Source: Chitinophaga silvatica (lineage in GTDB: Bacteria > Bacteroidota > Bacteroidia > Chitinophagales > Chitinophagaceae). From it: DNA of 64,000 nucleotides. The notes below the pieces were generated by a model. It was not told where the DNA came from and did not search any database. It was given only the letters and a program-made list of their open reading frames with translations. The position numbers and the translations under genes are program-made. Below are positions 43,401 to 52,281 of this stretch, in pieces. Location of the stretch: assembly GCF_003419895.1 (NCBI RefSeq), contig NZ_QPMM01000006.1:1-64000 (forward strand), read 5' to 3'. How positions within the stretch are numbered: position 1 is the first letter of the stretch; each line of letters begins with the position of its first letter.

Positions 43401-43528
43401 AAAGAATGTACTACGTACTGGAAGAAACCCACGTATTACCTTCAATCAACTACCTGGCTAAGATCAGAAACAAGGATGCGGCTCCTAAAGCAGAATCTGC
43501 TCACAAAGAAGAAGCTCATCACGCATAA
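40466..43528 (+). CDS. actB: Alternative complex III subunit ActB (molybdopterin-oxidoreductase-like, Fe-S)
   Basis: 1020 residues. A twin-arginine-type signal (RRDFLKYLGFTTAAAA, about 45-60) near the N-terminus. The large middle part (about 80-740) has the molybdopterin oxidoreductase fold, which in ACIII carries no molybdenum cofactor. The C-terminal quarter is ferredoxin-like with four Cys clusters: CFGCGACTIACQ (about 769-780), CQHCDNAPCENVCP (about 824-837), CIGTRYCANNCP (about 856-867), and CSFC...CQQAC (about 919-952). It passes electrons from the quinol site to ActA. Confidence 0.95.
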   Translation: MEQKKYWKGLEELHNTDAHQEIVKNEFSEELPFESEGLLNATTPRRDFLKYLGFTTAAAAIAASCETPVRKAIPYVNKPDEITPGVANYYASSYSIDGEYVPLVVKTREGRPIKLEGNTLSSITNGATTAKVQGAVLSLYDTARLRYPSISGSETTWAELDKQVSAALAGLGGAPAVILSSTLLSPSTKKVIGEFLAKYPNSRHVVYDPISYSGMLQANEASYGKRVIPSYHFENAKVVVSLGADFLGTWLNPAEYAQQFGQTRKINAEKPEMSKHFVFESTMSLTGANADERYTHRPSEAGAVALALLAAVGGNVTAPAIADKRVQEGIQKAAKELKANNGKSLVVSGSNDVNVQIIVNAINNIVGANGTTIDFASPANYRQGNDAEMAKLVTDMNAGNIGAVLVYGANPAYDYYDAAKFAEGLKKVKLAVSFNERKDETTELCKFSAPDHHFLESWNDVEGKTGYYSFTQPTILPLFKTRSVQDTLLTWSGNPTTWADYLKKEWIAKLGGNESAWDKALQDGVIEPASAPALGGASFNGDVAGAASKISSAKKGGTYELVLYEKVAIGNGKLANNPWLQEMPDPITRATWDNYACISNTLAKKFSTQLGDDYEITTDKKVLKIKVGGKEIELPLLILPGIHPDVIAIALGYGHNESFGKAAGNIGKNAYPFVSFNGQTFDYFSTDASVEATGAKAPVALTQTHNSYEGRPIIKETTLEEFIKNPKEVNEDREELKKFGPDFRKDATLYPNYTYPGIKWGMSIDLNTCFGCGACTIACQAENNVSVVGKEEVAKAHEMHWIRIDRYFSGDTDNPEVVFQPMLCQHCDNAPCENVCPVGATNHSSEGINQMAYNRCIGTRYCANNCPYKVRRLNWRDWNGADSFENNLYDVADMNDSLTRMVLNPDVVVRSRGVMEKCSFCVQRLQDAKLQAKKEGHPLKDGAAKTACQQACSAGAIVFGNVNDKDSEIFKIRNEKQTERMYYVLEETHVLPSINYLAKIRNKDAAPKAESAHKEEAHHA

Positions 43529-43599
43529 TGATCTTTAACGGTATCGTTAAGGAAAATAAGAAAGAAGTTACAGAATCTGAGATCATAACAAAAGACAAG

Positions 43600-43635
43600 G
43601 GCTAGCAGCTGGAAGCTAGCGGCTAAAAGCTTATA
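43600..43635 (+). repeat. Short AGCTA-rich repeat between actB and actC
   Basis: GGCTAGCAGCTGGAAGCTAG, then CGGCTAAAAGCTTATAG: several overlapping GCTAGC and AGCT palindromes just before the actC ATG at 43640, so it covers the ribosome-binding region. An upstream hairpin TTAACG-GTAT-CGTTAA lies around 43536-43551. Confidence 0.5.
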
Positions 43636-43639
43636 GAAT

Positions 43640-45076
43640 ATGCATTTAAAATACGAATCCACACTGAGAGAACCTTTGGTAGACGGGGTTAAGGATTATC
43701 ACCAGGTAACGGAAGATATCATTAGTCCCATTGAGGGAAAGCCTGGTAAATTGTGGTATGTAGGCTTTTTTATATCACTATCACTGTTGGGCTTCGGCGC
43801 ATTTTCAGTGTTCTGGCAGATATATTTCGGTGTTGGGGTATGGAATCTGAACAAGACTATCGGTTGGGGTTGGGATATCACCAACTTCGTATGGTGGGTA
43901 GGTATCGGTCACGCCGGTACGTTGATCTCCGCGATCCTCTTGTTATTCCGCCAAGGCTGGCGTACTGGTGTAAACCGTGCCGCTGAAGCGATGACTATCT
44001 TCGCCGTAATGTGCGCGGGTCAGTTCCCGATCATTCACATGGGTCGTGTATGGATGGCGTTCTTCATTCTGCCTTATCCAAATACCCGCGGTCCGGTATG
44101 GGTTAACTTTAACTCTCCGCTCCTTTGGGACGTATTCGCGATCTCTACTTACTTTACCGTATCGCTCCTCTTCTGGTATTCCGGTTTACTTCCGGATTTC
44201 GCTACCATCCGCGATAGGGCTAAAACTAAATTACGTAAACTGTTATATGGTGTAGCTTCTTTTGGTTGGACAGGTTCTACAAAACACTGGCAACGTCACG
44301 AAGCATTATCTCTGGTATTGGCTGGTTTATCTACTCCACTGGTACTTTCTGTACACACCATTGTATCGTTCGACTTTGCCACCTCTGTAATTCCTGGTTG
44401 GCATACTACCATCTTCCCTCCTTACTTCGTAGCGGGTGCGATCTTCTCAGGATTCGCGATGGTAAATACCTTGTTGATCATTACTCGTAAAATATTACAC
44501 CTGGAAGAATACATTACTGTTGGACACATGGAAGCCATGAACAAAGTAATTGTACTGACCGGTTCTGTAGTAGGTTGCGCTTACCTGACTGAGTTATTCA
44601 TGGCATGGTATGGTGCTAACCCTTACGAATTCGATACATTCTTCAAATACCGTGCTGCTGGTCCTTTAGGTTGGTCTTACTGGATTATGATGACCTGTAA
44701 CGTAATTTCTCCGCAGGTATTCTGGTTCCGTAAAATGAGAAGAAGCGTTGCTGTGACTTTCATTATGTCTATCATCGTTAACATCGGTATGTGGTTCGAG
44801 CGTTTCGTGATTATCTGTACTTCATTGTACCGCGATTACCTGCCATCTAGCTGGTCTTACTATCGTCCATCCTGGCCAGAAGTTGGTTTCTACATGGGTA
44901 CTTTCGGTCTGTTCTTTACTTGCTATTTCTTATTCGCTAAATACTTCCCGGTAATTGCGGTAGCTGAGATCAAGTCAATCCTGAAAACTTCAGGTGAGAA
45001 CTATAAAGAGAAAATGGAAGTATACGAAGGGCAAGACACAGAGAAATTTGCTCACGAAGTTGCTCACGCACACTAA
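43640..45076 (+). CDS. actC: Alternative complex III subunit ActC (NrfD/PsrC family)
   Basis: 478 residues, about ten membrane segments. Starts MHLKYESTLREPLVDGVKDY. The helix bundle with GRVWMAFFILPYPNTRGPVW and SVHTIVSFDFATSVIPGWH is the quinol-binding NrfD/PsrC-like module. With ActF it is one of two homologous membrane subunits of ACIII. The C-terminal 40 residues are cytoplasmic and charged (EVYEGQDTEKFAHEVAHAH). Confidence 0.94.
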   Translation: MHLKYESTLREPLVDGVKDYHQVTEDIISPIEGKPGKLWYVGFFISLSLLGFGAFSVFWQIYFGVGVWNLNKTIGWGWDITNFVWWVGIGHAGTLISAILLLFRQGWRTGVNRAAEAMTIFAVMCAGQFPIIHMGRVWMAFFILPYPNTRGPVWVNFNSPLLWDVFAISTYFTVSLLFWYSGLLPDFATIRDRAKTKLRKLLYGVASFGWTGSTKHWQRHEALSLVLAGLSTPLVLSVHTIVSFDFATSVIPGWHTTIFPPYFVAGAIFSGFAMVNTLLIITRKILHLEEYITVGHMEAMNKVIVLTGSVVGCAYLTELFMAWYGANPYEFDTFFKYRAAGPLGWSYWIMMTCNVISPQVFWFRKMRRSVAVTFIMSIIVNIGMWFERFVIICTSLYRDYLPSSWSYYRPSWPEVGFYMGTFGLFFTCYFLFAKYFPVIAVAEIKSILKTSGENYKEKMEVYEGQDTEKFAHEVAHAH

Positions 45077-45121
45077 TAGACGAATTAAGAACTAATTACT
45101 GGAATTTGAATTTTTAAATAT

Positions 45122-45715
45122 ATGGCTGTTAAAAAATTTGTTGTAGGCTTGTTTGACGATGAGGCAGTGTTGTTTCCGGCAGTTAAGAAAGTACGTACTG
45201 CAGGCTACAAATTGCACGATGTATACACTCCTTTTCCTGTTCACGGCCTTGATCATGCAATGGGTTTAAGAGAAACCAGTCTGCACACAGCCGGTTTCAT
45301 ATATGGAATCACCGGAACAACTACAGCATTATCTTTTATGAGCTGGGTGTTTAATGTTGATTGGCCGCTGAACATCGGTGGTAAACCACATTTCCCATTA
45401 CCAGCTTTCATTCCTATCACATTTGAGTTGACTGTATTGTTTGCTGCTGTGGGTATGGTAATGACATTCTGCTGGTTGTGCCAGATGATGCCAGGTGTGA
45501 AGAAACATATCTTCCACCCAAGACAAACAGATGATAAGTTTGTAATGGTTATTGAGCTAACAGAGAAAACTAACGCAGAAGAAGTTAAGAGCTTCCTCAC
45601 TGCTGCTGGTGCACATGATATAAATGAACAGAAAGCTGAAGCAGGATGGTGGTTCGGACGTTTCGATAAGGATGATGAGCCTTATCTGCGTAAAATTCAA
45701 ACCGCAAACGCTTAA
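45122..45715 (+). CDS. actD: Alternative complex III subunit ActD (DUF3341)
   Basis: 197 residues. N-terminal cytosolic domain (KKFVVGLFDDEAVLFPAVKK, YTPFPVHGLDHAMGL, about 4-48), two membrane helices (about 58-78 and 97-122), then a C-terminal cytosolic region. DUF3341 is the ActD signature. It is a structural subunit of ACIII without cofactors. Confidence 0.93.
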   Translation: MAVKKFVVGLFDDEAVLFPAVKKVRTAGYKLHDVYTPFPVHGLDHAMGLRETSLHTAGFIYGITGTTTALSFMSWVFNVDWPLNIGGKPHFPLPAFIPITFELTVLFAAVGMVMTFCWLCQMMPGVKKHIFHPRQTDDKFVMVIELTEKTNAEEVKSFLTAAGAHDINEQKAEAGWWFGRFDKDDEPYLRKIQTANA

Positions 45716-45794
45716 TAATTTAACAGCTAAAATATACAGTTGCAACATTAGGATTCGTAAGCAAGACTAATGAAAGCTAGATAAATAATTTCTG

Positions 45795-46382
45795 ATGAAA
45801 AGGACTTCCAACATATTGATTGTAGCCGCATTGGCAACTGGAGCTTTCCTGGCAGCCTGTAACAGAGGGGAGCACAACAGAAAGCCCGGCAGGATTTATA
45901 TGCCCGACATGTATGAATCCCGTGCGTATGAGTTTTATAGTGCTCGTTTGTCAGCTCTGAAACCAGTGGAAGGAACAGTAAAAAGAGGAGAACTTCTGCC
46001 ATACCACCTGAAAGAATCAGATACTGCACAAGCTAATCTGATCAAAAATCCATTAACTATTACAGGAACCGACCTGCAAGAAGGTGAACGTTTATTTAAT
46101 ATCTATTGTGGTATCTGCCATGGTACTGCTTTAGATGGTAACGGTCCTCTCTATAAAGGTGGTGAAGGTCCTTATCCTGCAGCTCCTGCCAACCTGGTTG
46201 CTGGTGCTAAAGCCGGATTAACTGAAGGCCGCATTTTCCATGTAATCACTTATGGATATAATATGATGGGTAGCTACGCCAGCCAACTCGACAGAGAACA
46301 ACGCTGGAAAGTAGTGGCGTATATTCAAAGCAAAAAAGCAGGCGCTGCCGCTCCTGCAGGTGATTCTACCTCAGCTAAGTAA
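45795..46382 (+). CDS. actE: Alternative complex III subunit ActE, cytochrome c lipoprotein
   Basis: 195 residues. The lipobox at FLAAC (Cys22) anchors it in the membrane. One heme site CGICH (about 105-109) in YCGICHGTALDGNGP, with a distal Met ligand probably in YNMMGSYASQL. The Ala/Pro-rich C-terminus is unstructured. It probably hands electrons from ACIII toward the oxidase. Confidence 0.92.
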   Translation: MKRTSNILIVAALATGAFLAACNRGEHNRKPGRIYMPDMYESRAYEFYSARLSALKPVEGTVKRGELLPYHLKESDTAQANLIKNPLTITGTDLQEGERLFNIYCGICHGTALDGNGPLYKGGEGPYPAAPANLVAGAKAGLTEGRIFHVITYGYNMMGSYASQLDREQRWKVVAYIQSKKAGAAAPAGDSTSAK

Positions 46383-46422
46383 AGAGATTAACAGCATTTC
46401 AAAAGTATTTTAATATACAGTA

Positions 46423-47622
46423 ATGAAAGACCAATTTGTAGTACCGGCAAGATTAAAGAAGACCAGCTTCGTGTTGATGGGAGTAGGCTTGCTGACGTTA
46501 TTGATCGGATTAATTGCGTTTAAGGGTGAGACACGGTTCTGGGCCGGTCTGTTGCAAAACAGCAGCTTCTTTTTGCTGATTACATTGGCAAGCACCTTTT
46601 TTATAGCTGCTACTACCTTGGCACAAGGTGGTTGGCAAATTGCTTTCCGTCGTGTTCCTGAAGCTATTTCAATGGCTGTGCCTGTTCTGGCAGTCATTCT
46701 ATTTCTCGTTGTGATGATCCTTATTTTCGGTGGAAGAGAAGATATCTACCACTGGATCAATGCCGAACACGTTGCACACGACCCAATTCTGAGCTGGAAA
46801 AAAGCTTTCCTGAATAAAGGATTCTTTACCATTGCTACTGTTATCACTTTAGCACTGTGGATCATCTTTACCATCAGAATCCGTAAAATGTCAATCCAGG
46901 AAGATAGCTGGGATATGAGCCGCGAAACCGGTCGTAAAATCCTCTGGAGAAACACCGTTGTTTGCGGTGGCTTCATGGCGATCTTTGTCCTTAGCGTTGG
47001 TTCTACCACTCCTTGGATCTGGTTAATGAGTATCGATGCACACTGGTTCTCTACCATGTATAGCTGGTATACCTTCGCTAGTACCTGGGTATCCGGTGTA
47101 GCATTAATCGCACTTTTCGTTGTTTACCTGAAAAGACACGGTTACCTCACTTTTGTAACTGAAGAACACCTGCACGATCTGGGTAAATTCCTGTTCGCTT
47201 TCAGTATCTTCTGGACTTACCTCTGGTTCTCCCAGTATATGCTGATCTGGTATGCAAACATGCCTGAAGAAACTGAGTACTTCCAACCTCGCGTTTGGGG
47301 CGAATGGAGACCAATTTTCTTCCTGAATCTCCTGATTAACTTTATTACACCGTTGTTGTTCCTGATGAAGAGGGATACTAAACGTAACTATACTGCAATA
47401 GTTTTCATCGCTATCGTGATCATCTTCGGTCACTGGCTCGATTTCTGGCAGATGGTTTACCCTGGTACCGTTAAGCACCTGTCATTCCCTTGGTATGAAT
47501 TTGGACTTGGACTCGGATTTGTTGGATTGATTATCTTCCTGGTTTCCAATCAGCTTACTAAAGCTCCTTTGGTACCAAAGAATCATCCTTACCTGAAAGA
47601 AAGTATTGTTCACCACACCTAA
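46423..47622 (+). CDS. actF: Alternative complex III subunit ActF
   Basis: 399 residues, about ten membrane helices, homologous to ActC but shorter (NrfD-like). Features include RRVPEAISMAVPVLAVILFL near 70-90, and a loop WDMSRETGRKILWRN. It is the second membrane subunit of ACIII. 40 bp separate it from actE and 61 bp from coxB, so the complex III and oxidase genes form one continuous cluster. Confidence 0.92.
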   Translation: MKDQFVVPARLKKTSFVLMGVGLLTLLIGLIAFKGETRFWAGLLQNSSFFLLITLASTFFIAATTLAQGGWQIAFRRVPEAISMAVPVLAVILFLVVMILIFGGREDIYHWINAEHVAHDPILSWKKAFLNKGFFTIATVITLALWIIFTIRIRKMSIQEDSWDMSRETGRKILWRNTVVCGGFMAIFVLSVGSTTPWIWLMSIDAHWFSTMYSWYTFASTWVSGVALIALFVVYLKRHGYLTFVTEEHLHDLGKFLFAFSIFWTYLWFSQYMLIWYANMPEETEYFQPRVWGEWRPIFFLNLLINFITPLLFLMKRDTKRNYTAIVFIAIVIIFGHWLDFWQMVYPGTVKHLSFPWYEFGLGLGFVGLIIFLVSNQLTKAPLVPKNHPYLKESIVHHT

Positions 47623-47683
47623 TGGTGTTTAAGGATCACAGACAATAGAAAATCATTAGATAACTTAATTATTTCATATAGCA

Positions 47684-48724
47684 ATGTCAGGATTTTTAGC
47701 AGTCTTAGTTGTTGTTCTCATATTCATAGTCATCTTCCAGATTGCGAAGGCGAGCGAATATGTGTCCATATTGAAGGGAGAAAAGAAAGCACGTGAACAG
47801 AGTAACCGTATCAATGGTTTCCTGCTAATAGCTTTCCTGGTGCTGGGGCTCATCGGAGTTTACTGGTGCAATGATTTGTTGAAAGGCAAAATCCTTGGCG
47901 AATCTGCTTCAGTTCAAGGAGAAGGTGTTGATAACCTCATTTATGTAACATTAATCATCACAGGTGTGGTGTTTGTGCTTACACAAATCGCGCTTTTCTG
48001 GTTCGCATTTAAATACCAGGAAAAAGAAGGAAAAGAAGCCTTTTATTTTCCACATAATAATAAACTGGAAATTATCTGGACAGTTATCCCTGCAATCGCA
48101 TTGACGATTCTGGTGGCTTTCGGTCTGAAACATTGGTTCCAGTTAACATCCGAAGCACCAAAAGATGCTATGGTTGTTGAAATCACCGGTAAACAGTTTA
48201 ACTGGATTTATCGTTATCCAGGAAAAGACGGACAATTAGGTCGCCGCGAATTCAGTAAAATCGATCCTGCTAAAGGAAATGAGTTGGGTGTTGATTGGAC
48301 CGATCCACTGAGTAAAGATGACTTCATTCCTACAGAAATGCACTTAGTTGTTGGCAAACCTGTAAAAATGATCATTGGTTCCCGCGATGTAATCCACGAC
48401 GTTGGTTTACCTCACTTCCGTATGAAGATGGATGCGGTGCCTGGAATTCCTACTACCCTGTGGGTAACTCCTAAGTTCACTACCAAGGAAATGAAAGAGA
48501 AAACAGGTAACCCTGATTTCACCTACGAAATTTCCTGCGATCAGATGTGCGGTAGCGGTCACTACTCCATGAGAGGTGTAATCGTGGTTGAAACCCAGGA
48601 AGAATTTGACAAATGGGTAACAAGCCAAAAATCTGCTTATGATCTGGCAAATCCTGCACCAGCTGCACCGGAAGCGCCAAAAGCAGATACCACGCAAAAA
48701 ACTGTGGCTGCTAACATTAAGTAA
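47684..48724 (+). CDS. coxB: Cytochrome c oxidase subunit II
   Basis: 346 residues. Three hydrophobic segments at about 4-22, 42-62 and 85-150 (one more than the usual two), then the CuA cupredoxin domain: a His in VGLPHFRM (about 243), and SCDQMCGSGHYSM (about 284-296) with two Cys, His and Met ligands. The residue between the Cys pair is Gln where Glu is common; that position binds through its backbone carbonyl, so function is probably kept. The Pro/Ala-rich C-terminal tail lacks a fused cytochrome c. Confidence 0.94.
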   Translation: MSGFLAVLVVVLIFIVIFQIAKASEYVSILKGEKKAREQSNRINGFLLIAFLVLGLIGVYWCNDLLKGKILGESASVQGEGVDNLIYVTLIITGVVFVLTQIALFWFAFKYQEKEGKEAFYFPHNNKLEIIWTVIPAIALTILVAFGLKHWFQLTSEAPKDAMVVEITGKQFNWIYRYPGKDGQLGRREFSKIDPAKGNELGVDWTDPLSKDDFIPTEMHLVVGKPVKMIIGSRDVIHDVGLPHFRMKMDAVPGIPTTLWVTPKFTTKEMKEKTGNPDFTYEISCDQMCGSGHYSMRGVIVVETQEEFDKWVTSQKSAYDLANPAPAAPEAPKADTTQKTVAANIK

Positions 48725-48836
48725 GCCATAATTTTGTGTAGAAGAATTTTTGACGGAGTACAATTAAAAACAATAAAGACGAACTGACAAACGACGATAC
48801 TTCCCGGGCGTTAGTTTATAATAAACCGAACCGATT

Positions 48837-50648
48837 ATGAGTAACGAAGCAACATTGCACAGTCAACAGGAGGTAATGCACGGAGCGCATGATCATCATG
48901 ATCATGAGCACCATCATGAAGACAATTTCATTTCGAAATATGTTTTCAGCATGGATCACAAAATGATCGCCAAACAATTCCTGATCACTGGTATCGTTTG
49001 GGCTATCATTGGTGCTTTCTTCTCTGTTCTGTTCCGTTTGCAACTTGGTTTTCCGGATGCAACCTTTCCATGGCTGGAAAGCATCCTGGGTCACTGGGCT
49101 AAAGGTGGCCGTATTTCAGCGGAAGCTTACTATGCATTGGTAACAATGCACGGTACTATTCTCGTATTCTTTGTATTGACTGCCGGATTGAGCGGTACCT
49201 TCTCAAACTTGCTTATTCCTCTGCAAGTAGGTGCCCGCGATATGGCGTCTCCATTTATGAACTGCCTCAGCTACTGGTTCTTCTTCCTGGCTAGCCTGGT
49301 GATGATGGCTTCCCTGTTTGTACAAACAGGTCCGGCTTCCGGTGGTTGGACGATGTACCCTCCGCTGAGTGCGCTGGGCGATGCATCTATCGGTTCTAAA
49401 ATCGGGGTTGACCTTTGGTTGACTAGTATGGCGTTGTTCGTGGTATCTCAGTTATTGGGTGGTCTGAACTATATTTCTACTATTCTGAATATGCGTACCA
49501 AAGGTATGTCGATGACTAAGATGCCTCTGACTATCTGGTCATTCTTCTTCACCGCGGTACTGGGTGTATTATCATTCCCTGTTCTGTTGTCTGGTTTCAT
49601 CCTGTTGTTGATGGACCGTCACGCTGGTACCAGCTTCTATCTGTCTGATATCTTTATCGCAGGTAAAGCACTGGCAAATGAGGGTGGTAGCGCTATTCTT
49701 TACCAACACTTATTCTGGTTCCTTGGTCACCCTGAGGTATATATCATTATCCTCCCTGCAATGGGTATGGTGTCTGAAGTACTTGCGGTTAATTCCCGTA
49801 AGCCAATCTTCGGTTACCTTGCGATGGTGGGTTCCTTGTTTGCGATCTGTATCCTGGCCTTCCTGGTATGGGCGCACCATATGTTCGTAACTGGTCTGAA
49901 TCCGTTCCTGGGTGCGTTCTTCGTACTCCTGACACTCCTGATCGCTGTACCTTCAGCTATCAAGGTATTCAACTGGATTACTACCATCTGGAAAGGTAAT
50001 ATCCACTTCACCCCTGCTTCCCTGTTCTCTATCGGTTTCGTGAGCACTTTCATCTCCGGTGGTCTGACAGGTATCTGGTTGGGTAACTCTTCTATCGATA
50101 TTCACCTGCACGATACCTACTTCGTAATCGCGCACTTCCACATAGTAATGGGTGTATCTGCATTCTTTGGTATGTTTGCCGGTATTTACCACTGGTTCCC
50201 TAAAATGTATGGCCGCTTTATGAATAATACACTTGGCTATATTCACTTCTGGGTTACCCTGGTTGGTGCTTACCTGATCTTCTGGCCAATGCACTACGAA
50301 GGTATGGCCGGTATGCCAAGAAGATACTTTGATTACACTAACTGGGCTTCTTTCAACCAGTTCGGACCGCTGAATTACTTTATCAGTATTGTGGTAATCA
50401 TCGTATTTGCAACTCAATTACTGTTCGTATTCAACTTCTTCTACAGCATTTTCAAAGGAAGAAAGATGACTACCATGAACCCATGGAAAGCAACTTCTCT
50501 GGAATGGACTACTCCTATTCACGCTGGTCACGGAAACTGGCCTGGTGAAATTCCTGAAGTTCACCGTTGGGCTTATGATTACAGTAAAGACGGACGTGAT
50601 TTCATTCCTCAAACCGAGCCTATTGGCCCGAACGAGGCAACACACTAA
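48837..50648 (+). CDS. coxA: Cytochrome c oxidase subunit I (heme-copper oxidase)
   Basis: 603 residues, twelve helices. A His-rich cytosolic N-terminus (HGAHDHHDHEHHHEDN, about 16-31) precedes the core. Catalytic motifs: YALVTMHGTILVFF (heme a ligand His), WFLGHPEVYIIILP (CuB His cross-linked to Tyr, type A pattern), WAHHMF (two CuB His), and HDTYFVIAHFHIVMG (heme ligands). It reduces O2 to water and pumps protons, receiving electrons from CuA of the upstream coxB product. Confidence 0.97.
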   Translation: MSNEATLHSQQEVMHGAHDHHDHEHHHEDNFISKYVFSMDHKMIAKQFLITGIVWAIIGAFFSVLFRLQLGFPDATFPWLESILGHWAKGGRISAEAYYALVTMHGTILVFFVLTAGLSGTFSNLLIPLQVGARDMASPFMNCLSYWFFFLASLVMMASLFVQTGPASGGWTMYPPLSALGDASIGSKIGVDLWLTSMALFVVSQLLGGLNYISTILNMRTKGMSMTKMPLTIWSFFFTAVLGVLSFPVLLSGFILLLMDRHAGTSFYLSDIFIAGKALANEGGSAILYQHLFWFLGHPEVYIIILPAMGMVSEVLAVNSRKPIFGYLAMVGSLFAICILAFLVWAHHMFVTGLNPFLGAFFVLLTLLIAVPSAIKVFNWITTIWKGNIHFTPASLFSIGFVSTFISGGLTGIWLGNSSIDIHLHDTYFVIAHFHIVMGVSAFFGMFAGIYHWFPKMYGRFMNNTLGYIHFWVTLVGAYLIFWPMHYEGMAGMPRRYFDYTNWASFNQFGPLNYFISIVVIIVFATQLLFVFNFFYSIFKGRKMTTMNPWKATSLEWTTPIHAGHGNWPGEIPEVHRWAYDYSKDGRDFIPQTEPIGPNEATH

Positions 50649-50724
50649 TATTTTCTGGTTCCGGCAGGATGATGTTTCTTCAAGAAAAATCGTTCTTCCG
50701 GAACTTTGTTCTCAGTGGAGTTTG

Positions 50725-50732
50725 TAAATTTG
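50725..50732 (+). promoter_or_regulatory. Possible internal promoter before ctaB
   Basis: TAAATTTG (TAnnTTTG) with TTTG 16 bp upstream (50705-50708), in the 107-bp gap after coxA. Three TTCCGGA copies surround it, two of which can pair as CCGGA-N-TCCGG. It may give ctaB and downstream genes extra transcription. Confidence 0.45.
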
Positions 50733-50770
50733 TTCCGGATTTTTAATTCCGGAATGTGGCTAGAAAAAAA

Positions 50771-51670
50771 ATGTTGCAAGAAAACACCATAAAATTGTCG
50801 TCATCGTACGTTATTGCCAGCAAAGTGAAAGATTACTCTCAGTTAATGAAGTTTAATCTCACTTTTATGGTGGTATTTTCATCGGTAGTAGGTTATCTGC
50901 TGGTGCCGACGATTGAGTTCAATTGGGTGAAAGTTCTTTTATTATTTGCAGGTGGTTTGCTGGTTTCAGGATCGGCCAACACTATTAATCAGATCTGGGA
51001 AAAGAATACAGATAAGTTAATGGCCCGTACAGCCGTTCGCCCGCTGCCTTCCGGCAGAATGAGCGATATGGAAGCAATTATGCTGGCTGTAGTAACCGGT
51101 GTGAGCGGTACCCTGATTATGGGATTCAGTTTCAACTGGTTAAGTGCTGCACTTAGTCTGATTTCTCTGGTATTATACGGTTTTGTATATACTCCCTGGA
51201 AAAAATGGAATTCCCTCTCTGTATTAATAGGAGCTATTCCTGGTGCTTTGCCTCCCCTGATTGGTTGGGTTGCAGGAGCTAACGAACTGAGCATTGGCGG
51301 ATGGTCTTTATTCGCTATTCAATTCTTATGGCAATTCCCTCACTTCTGGGCTATAGCCTGGATTGCCTATAAAGATTACGCAAAAGCTGGTTTCAAAATG
51401 CTGCCAGGCAGCGGAGAACCTAATAAATACACTGCTCTTCAGGCAGCTACCTATACCCTGTTGCTAATTCCTGCCGGTATTGCCCCTTTTAAACTGGGGA
51501 TCACCGGTAGTACCTCAGCGATAGTTGCAATTGTACTCGGACTATTCTTTTTCTACAGAGCAATTAATCTATACAGAAAGAATGATGTGCCGGCAGCACG
51601 TAAATTGATGTTTGGATCATACATTTACCTGACTATAGTACAACTAGTGCAATTGCTGGATAAAGCTTAA
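50771..51670 (+). CDS. ctaB: Protoheme IX farnesyltransferase (heme O synthase)
   Basis: About 300 residues from ATG 50771; GTG 50756 in frame would add five residues. UbiA-type prenyltransferase with about nine helices. First motif INQIWEKNTDKLMARTAVRP (the Asp/Asn-rich diphosphate site), second PLPSGRM and FAIQFLWQFPHFWAIAWIAY. It makes heme O from protoheme and farnesyl diphosphate for the oxidase. Lies between coxA and the subunit III genes, the common order in Bacteroidota. Confidence 0.93.
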   Translation: MLQENTIKLSSSYVIASKVKDYSQLMKFNLTFMVVFSSVVGYLLVPTIEFNWVKVLLLFAGGLLVSGSANTINQIWEKNTDKLMARTAVRPLPSGRMSDMEAIMLAVVTGVSGTLIMGFSFNWLSAALSLISLVLYGFVYTPWKKWNSLSVLIGAIPGALPPLIGWVAGANELSIGGWSLFAIQFLWQFPHFWAIAWIAYKDYAKAGFKMLPGSGEPNKYTALQAATYTLLLIPAGIAPFKLGITGSTSAIVAIVLGLFFFYRAINLYRKNDVPAARKLMFGSYIYLTIVQLVQLLDKA

Positions 51671-51687
51671 TTGAAATTGGAGGAGTG

Positions 51688-52254
51688 ATGAATACTATGA
51701 CATTAGAACAACGTAAAAAAATACATCCGCATAAATACAGCCTATGGATTGCCATGGGTAGTATTACCATGATGTTTATCGGATTTACAAGCGCTTACGT
51801 TGTTAAAAGATCACAGGCAAATTGGTTAGCTTTCGAATTGCCTCATATTTTTTGGTTGTCTACTGCCGTGATTTTGCTCAGTAGTCTAACAATTCACCTT
51901 GCTTTAAAGCAATTTAAGGAAAGGAATATGAGGAATTACAAGAGATTGATCACCATTACAGCCATTTTAGGAGTGGCATTTGCGGTGTGTCAGTGGATTG
52001 GGTTCGTACAATTAAAGAACGTAGGTCTGCCTCTTAATGGGCCGGTATCTGCCTCTTTTATATATGTAATAGTAGGTGTGCATATGTTGCACGTATTAGG
52101 AGGGGTGGTAGCCTTACTGGTAATGTTTGCCAGAGCATACAGAACCCGCGTCCGTACCTATAGTGCAGTACCTATTGAAGTGGCCGCTACTTACTGGCAT
52201 TTCGTAGATGTACTATGGATTTACTTGTTGATTTTTTTGAGTATCGCCAGATAA
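51688..52254 (+). CDS. Heme-copper oxidase subunit III (CyoC-like), first copy
   Basis: 188 residues from ATG 51688. An AGGAG sequence at 51681-51685 is too close to that ATG and suits the third Met codon at 51697 (spacing 11) better. Five membrane helices; YWHFVDVLWIYLLIFLS near the C-terminus and HMLHVLGGVVALL are subunit III signatures. Two subunit III genes in a row, as here, are usual in Bacteroidota caa3-type clusters. Confidence 0.9.
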   Translation: MNTMTLEQRKKIHPHKYSLWIAMGSITMMFIGFTSAYVVKRSQANWLAFELPHIFWLSTAVILLSSLTIHLALKQFKERNMRNYKRLITITAILGVAFAVCQWIGFVQLKNVGLPLNGPVSASFIYVIVGVHMLHVLGGVVALLVMFARAYRTRVRTYSAVPIEVAATYWHFVDVLWIYLLIFLSIAR

Positions 52255-52281
52255 ACTTTGTAAAATTTTATAAAACTAACA

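Noticed and set aside
51685..51700. AGGAG sequence as evidence of foreign origin
   Set aside because: Bacteroidota rarely use strong Shine-Dalgarno sites, but one short match in a purine-rich gap is not informative.
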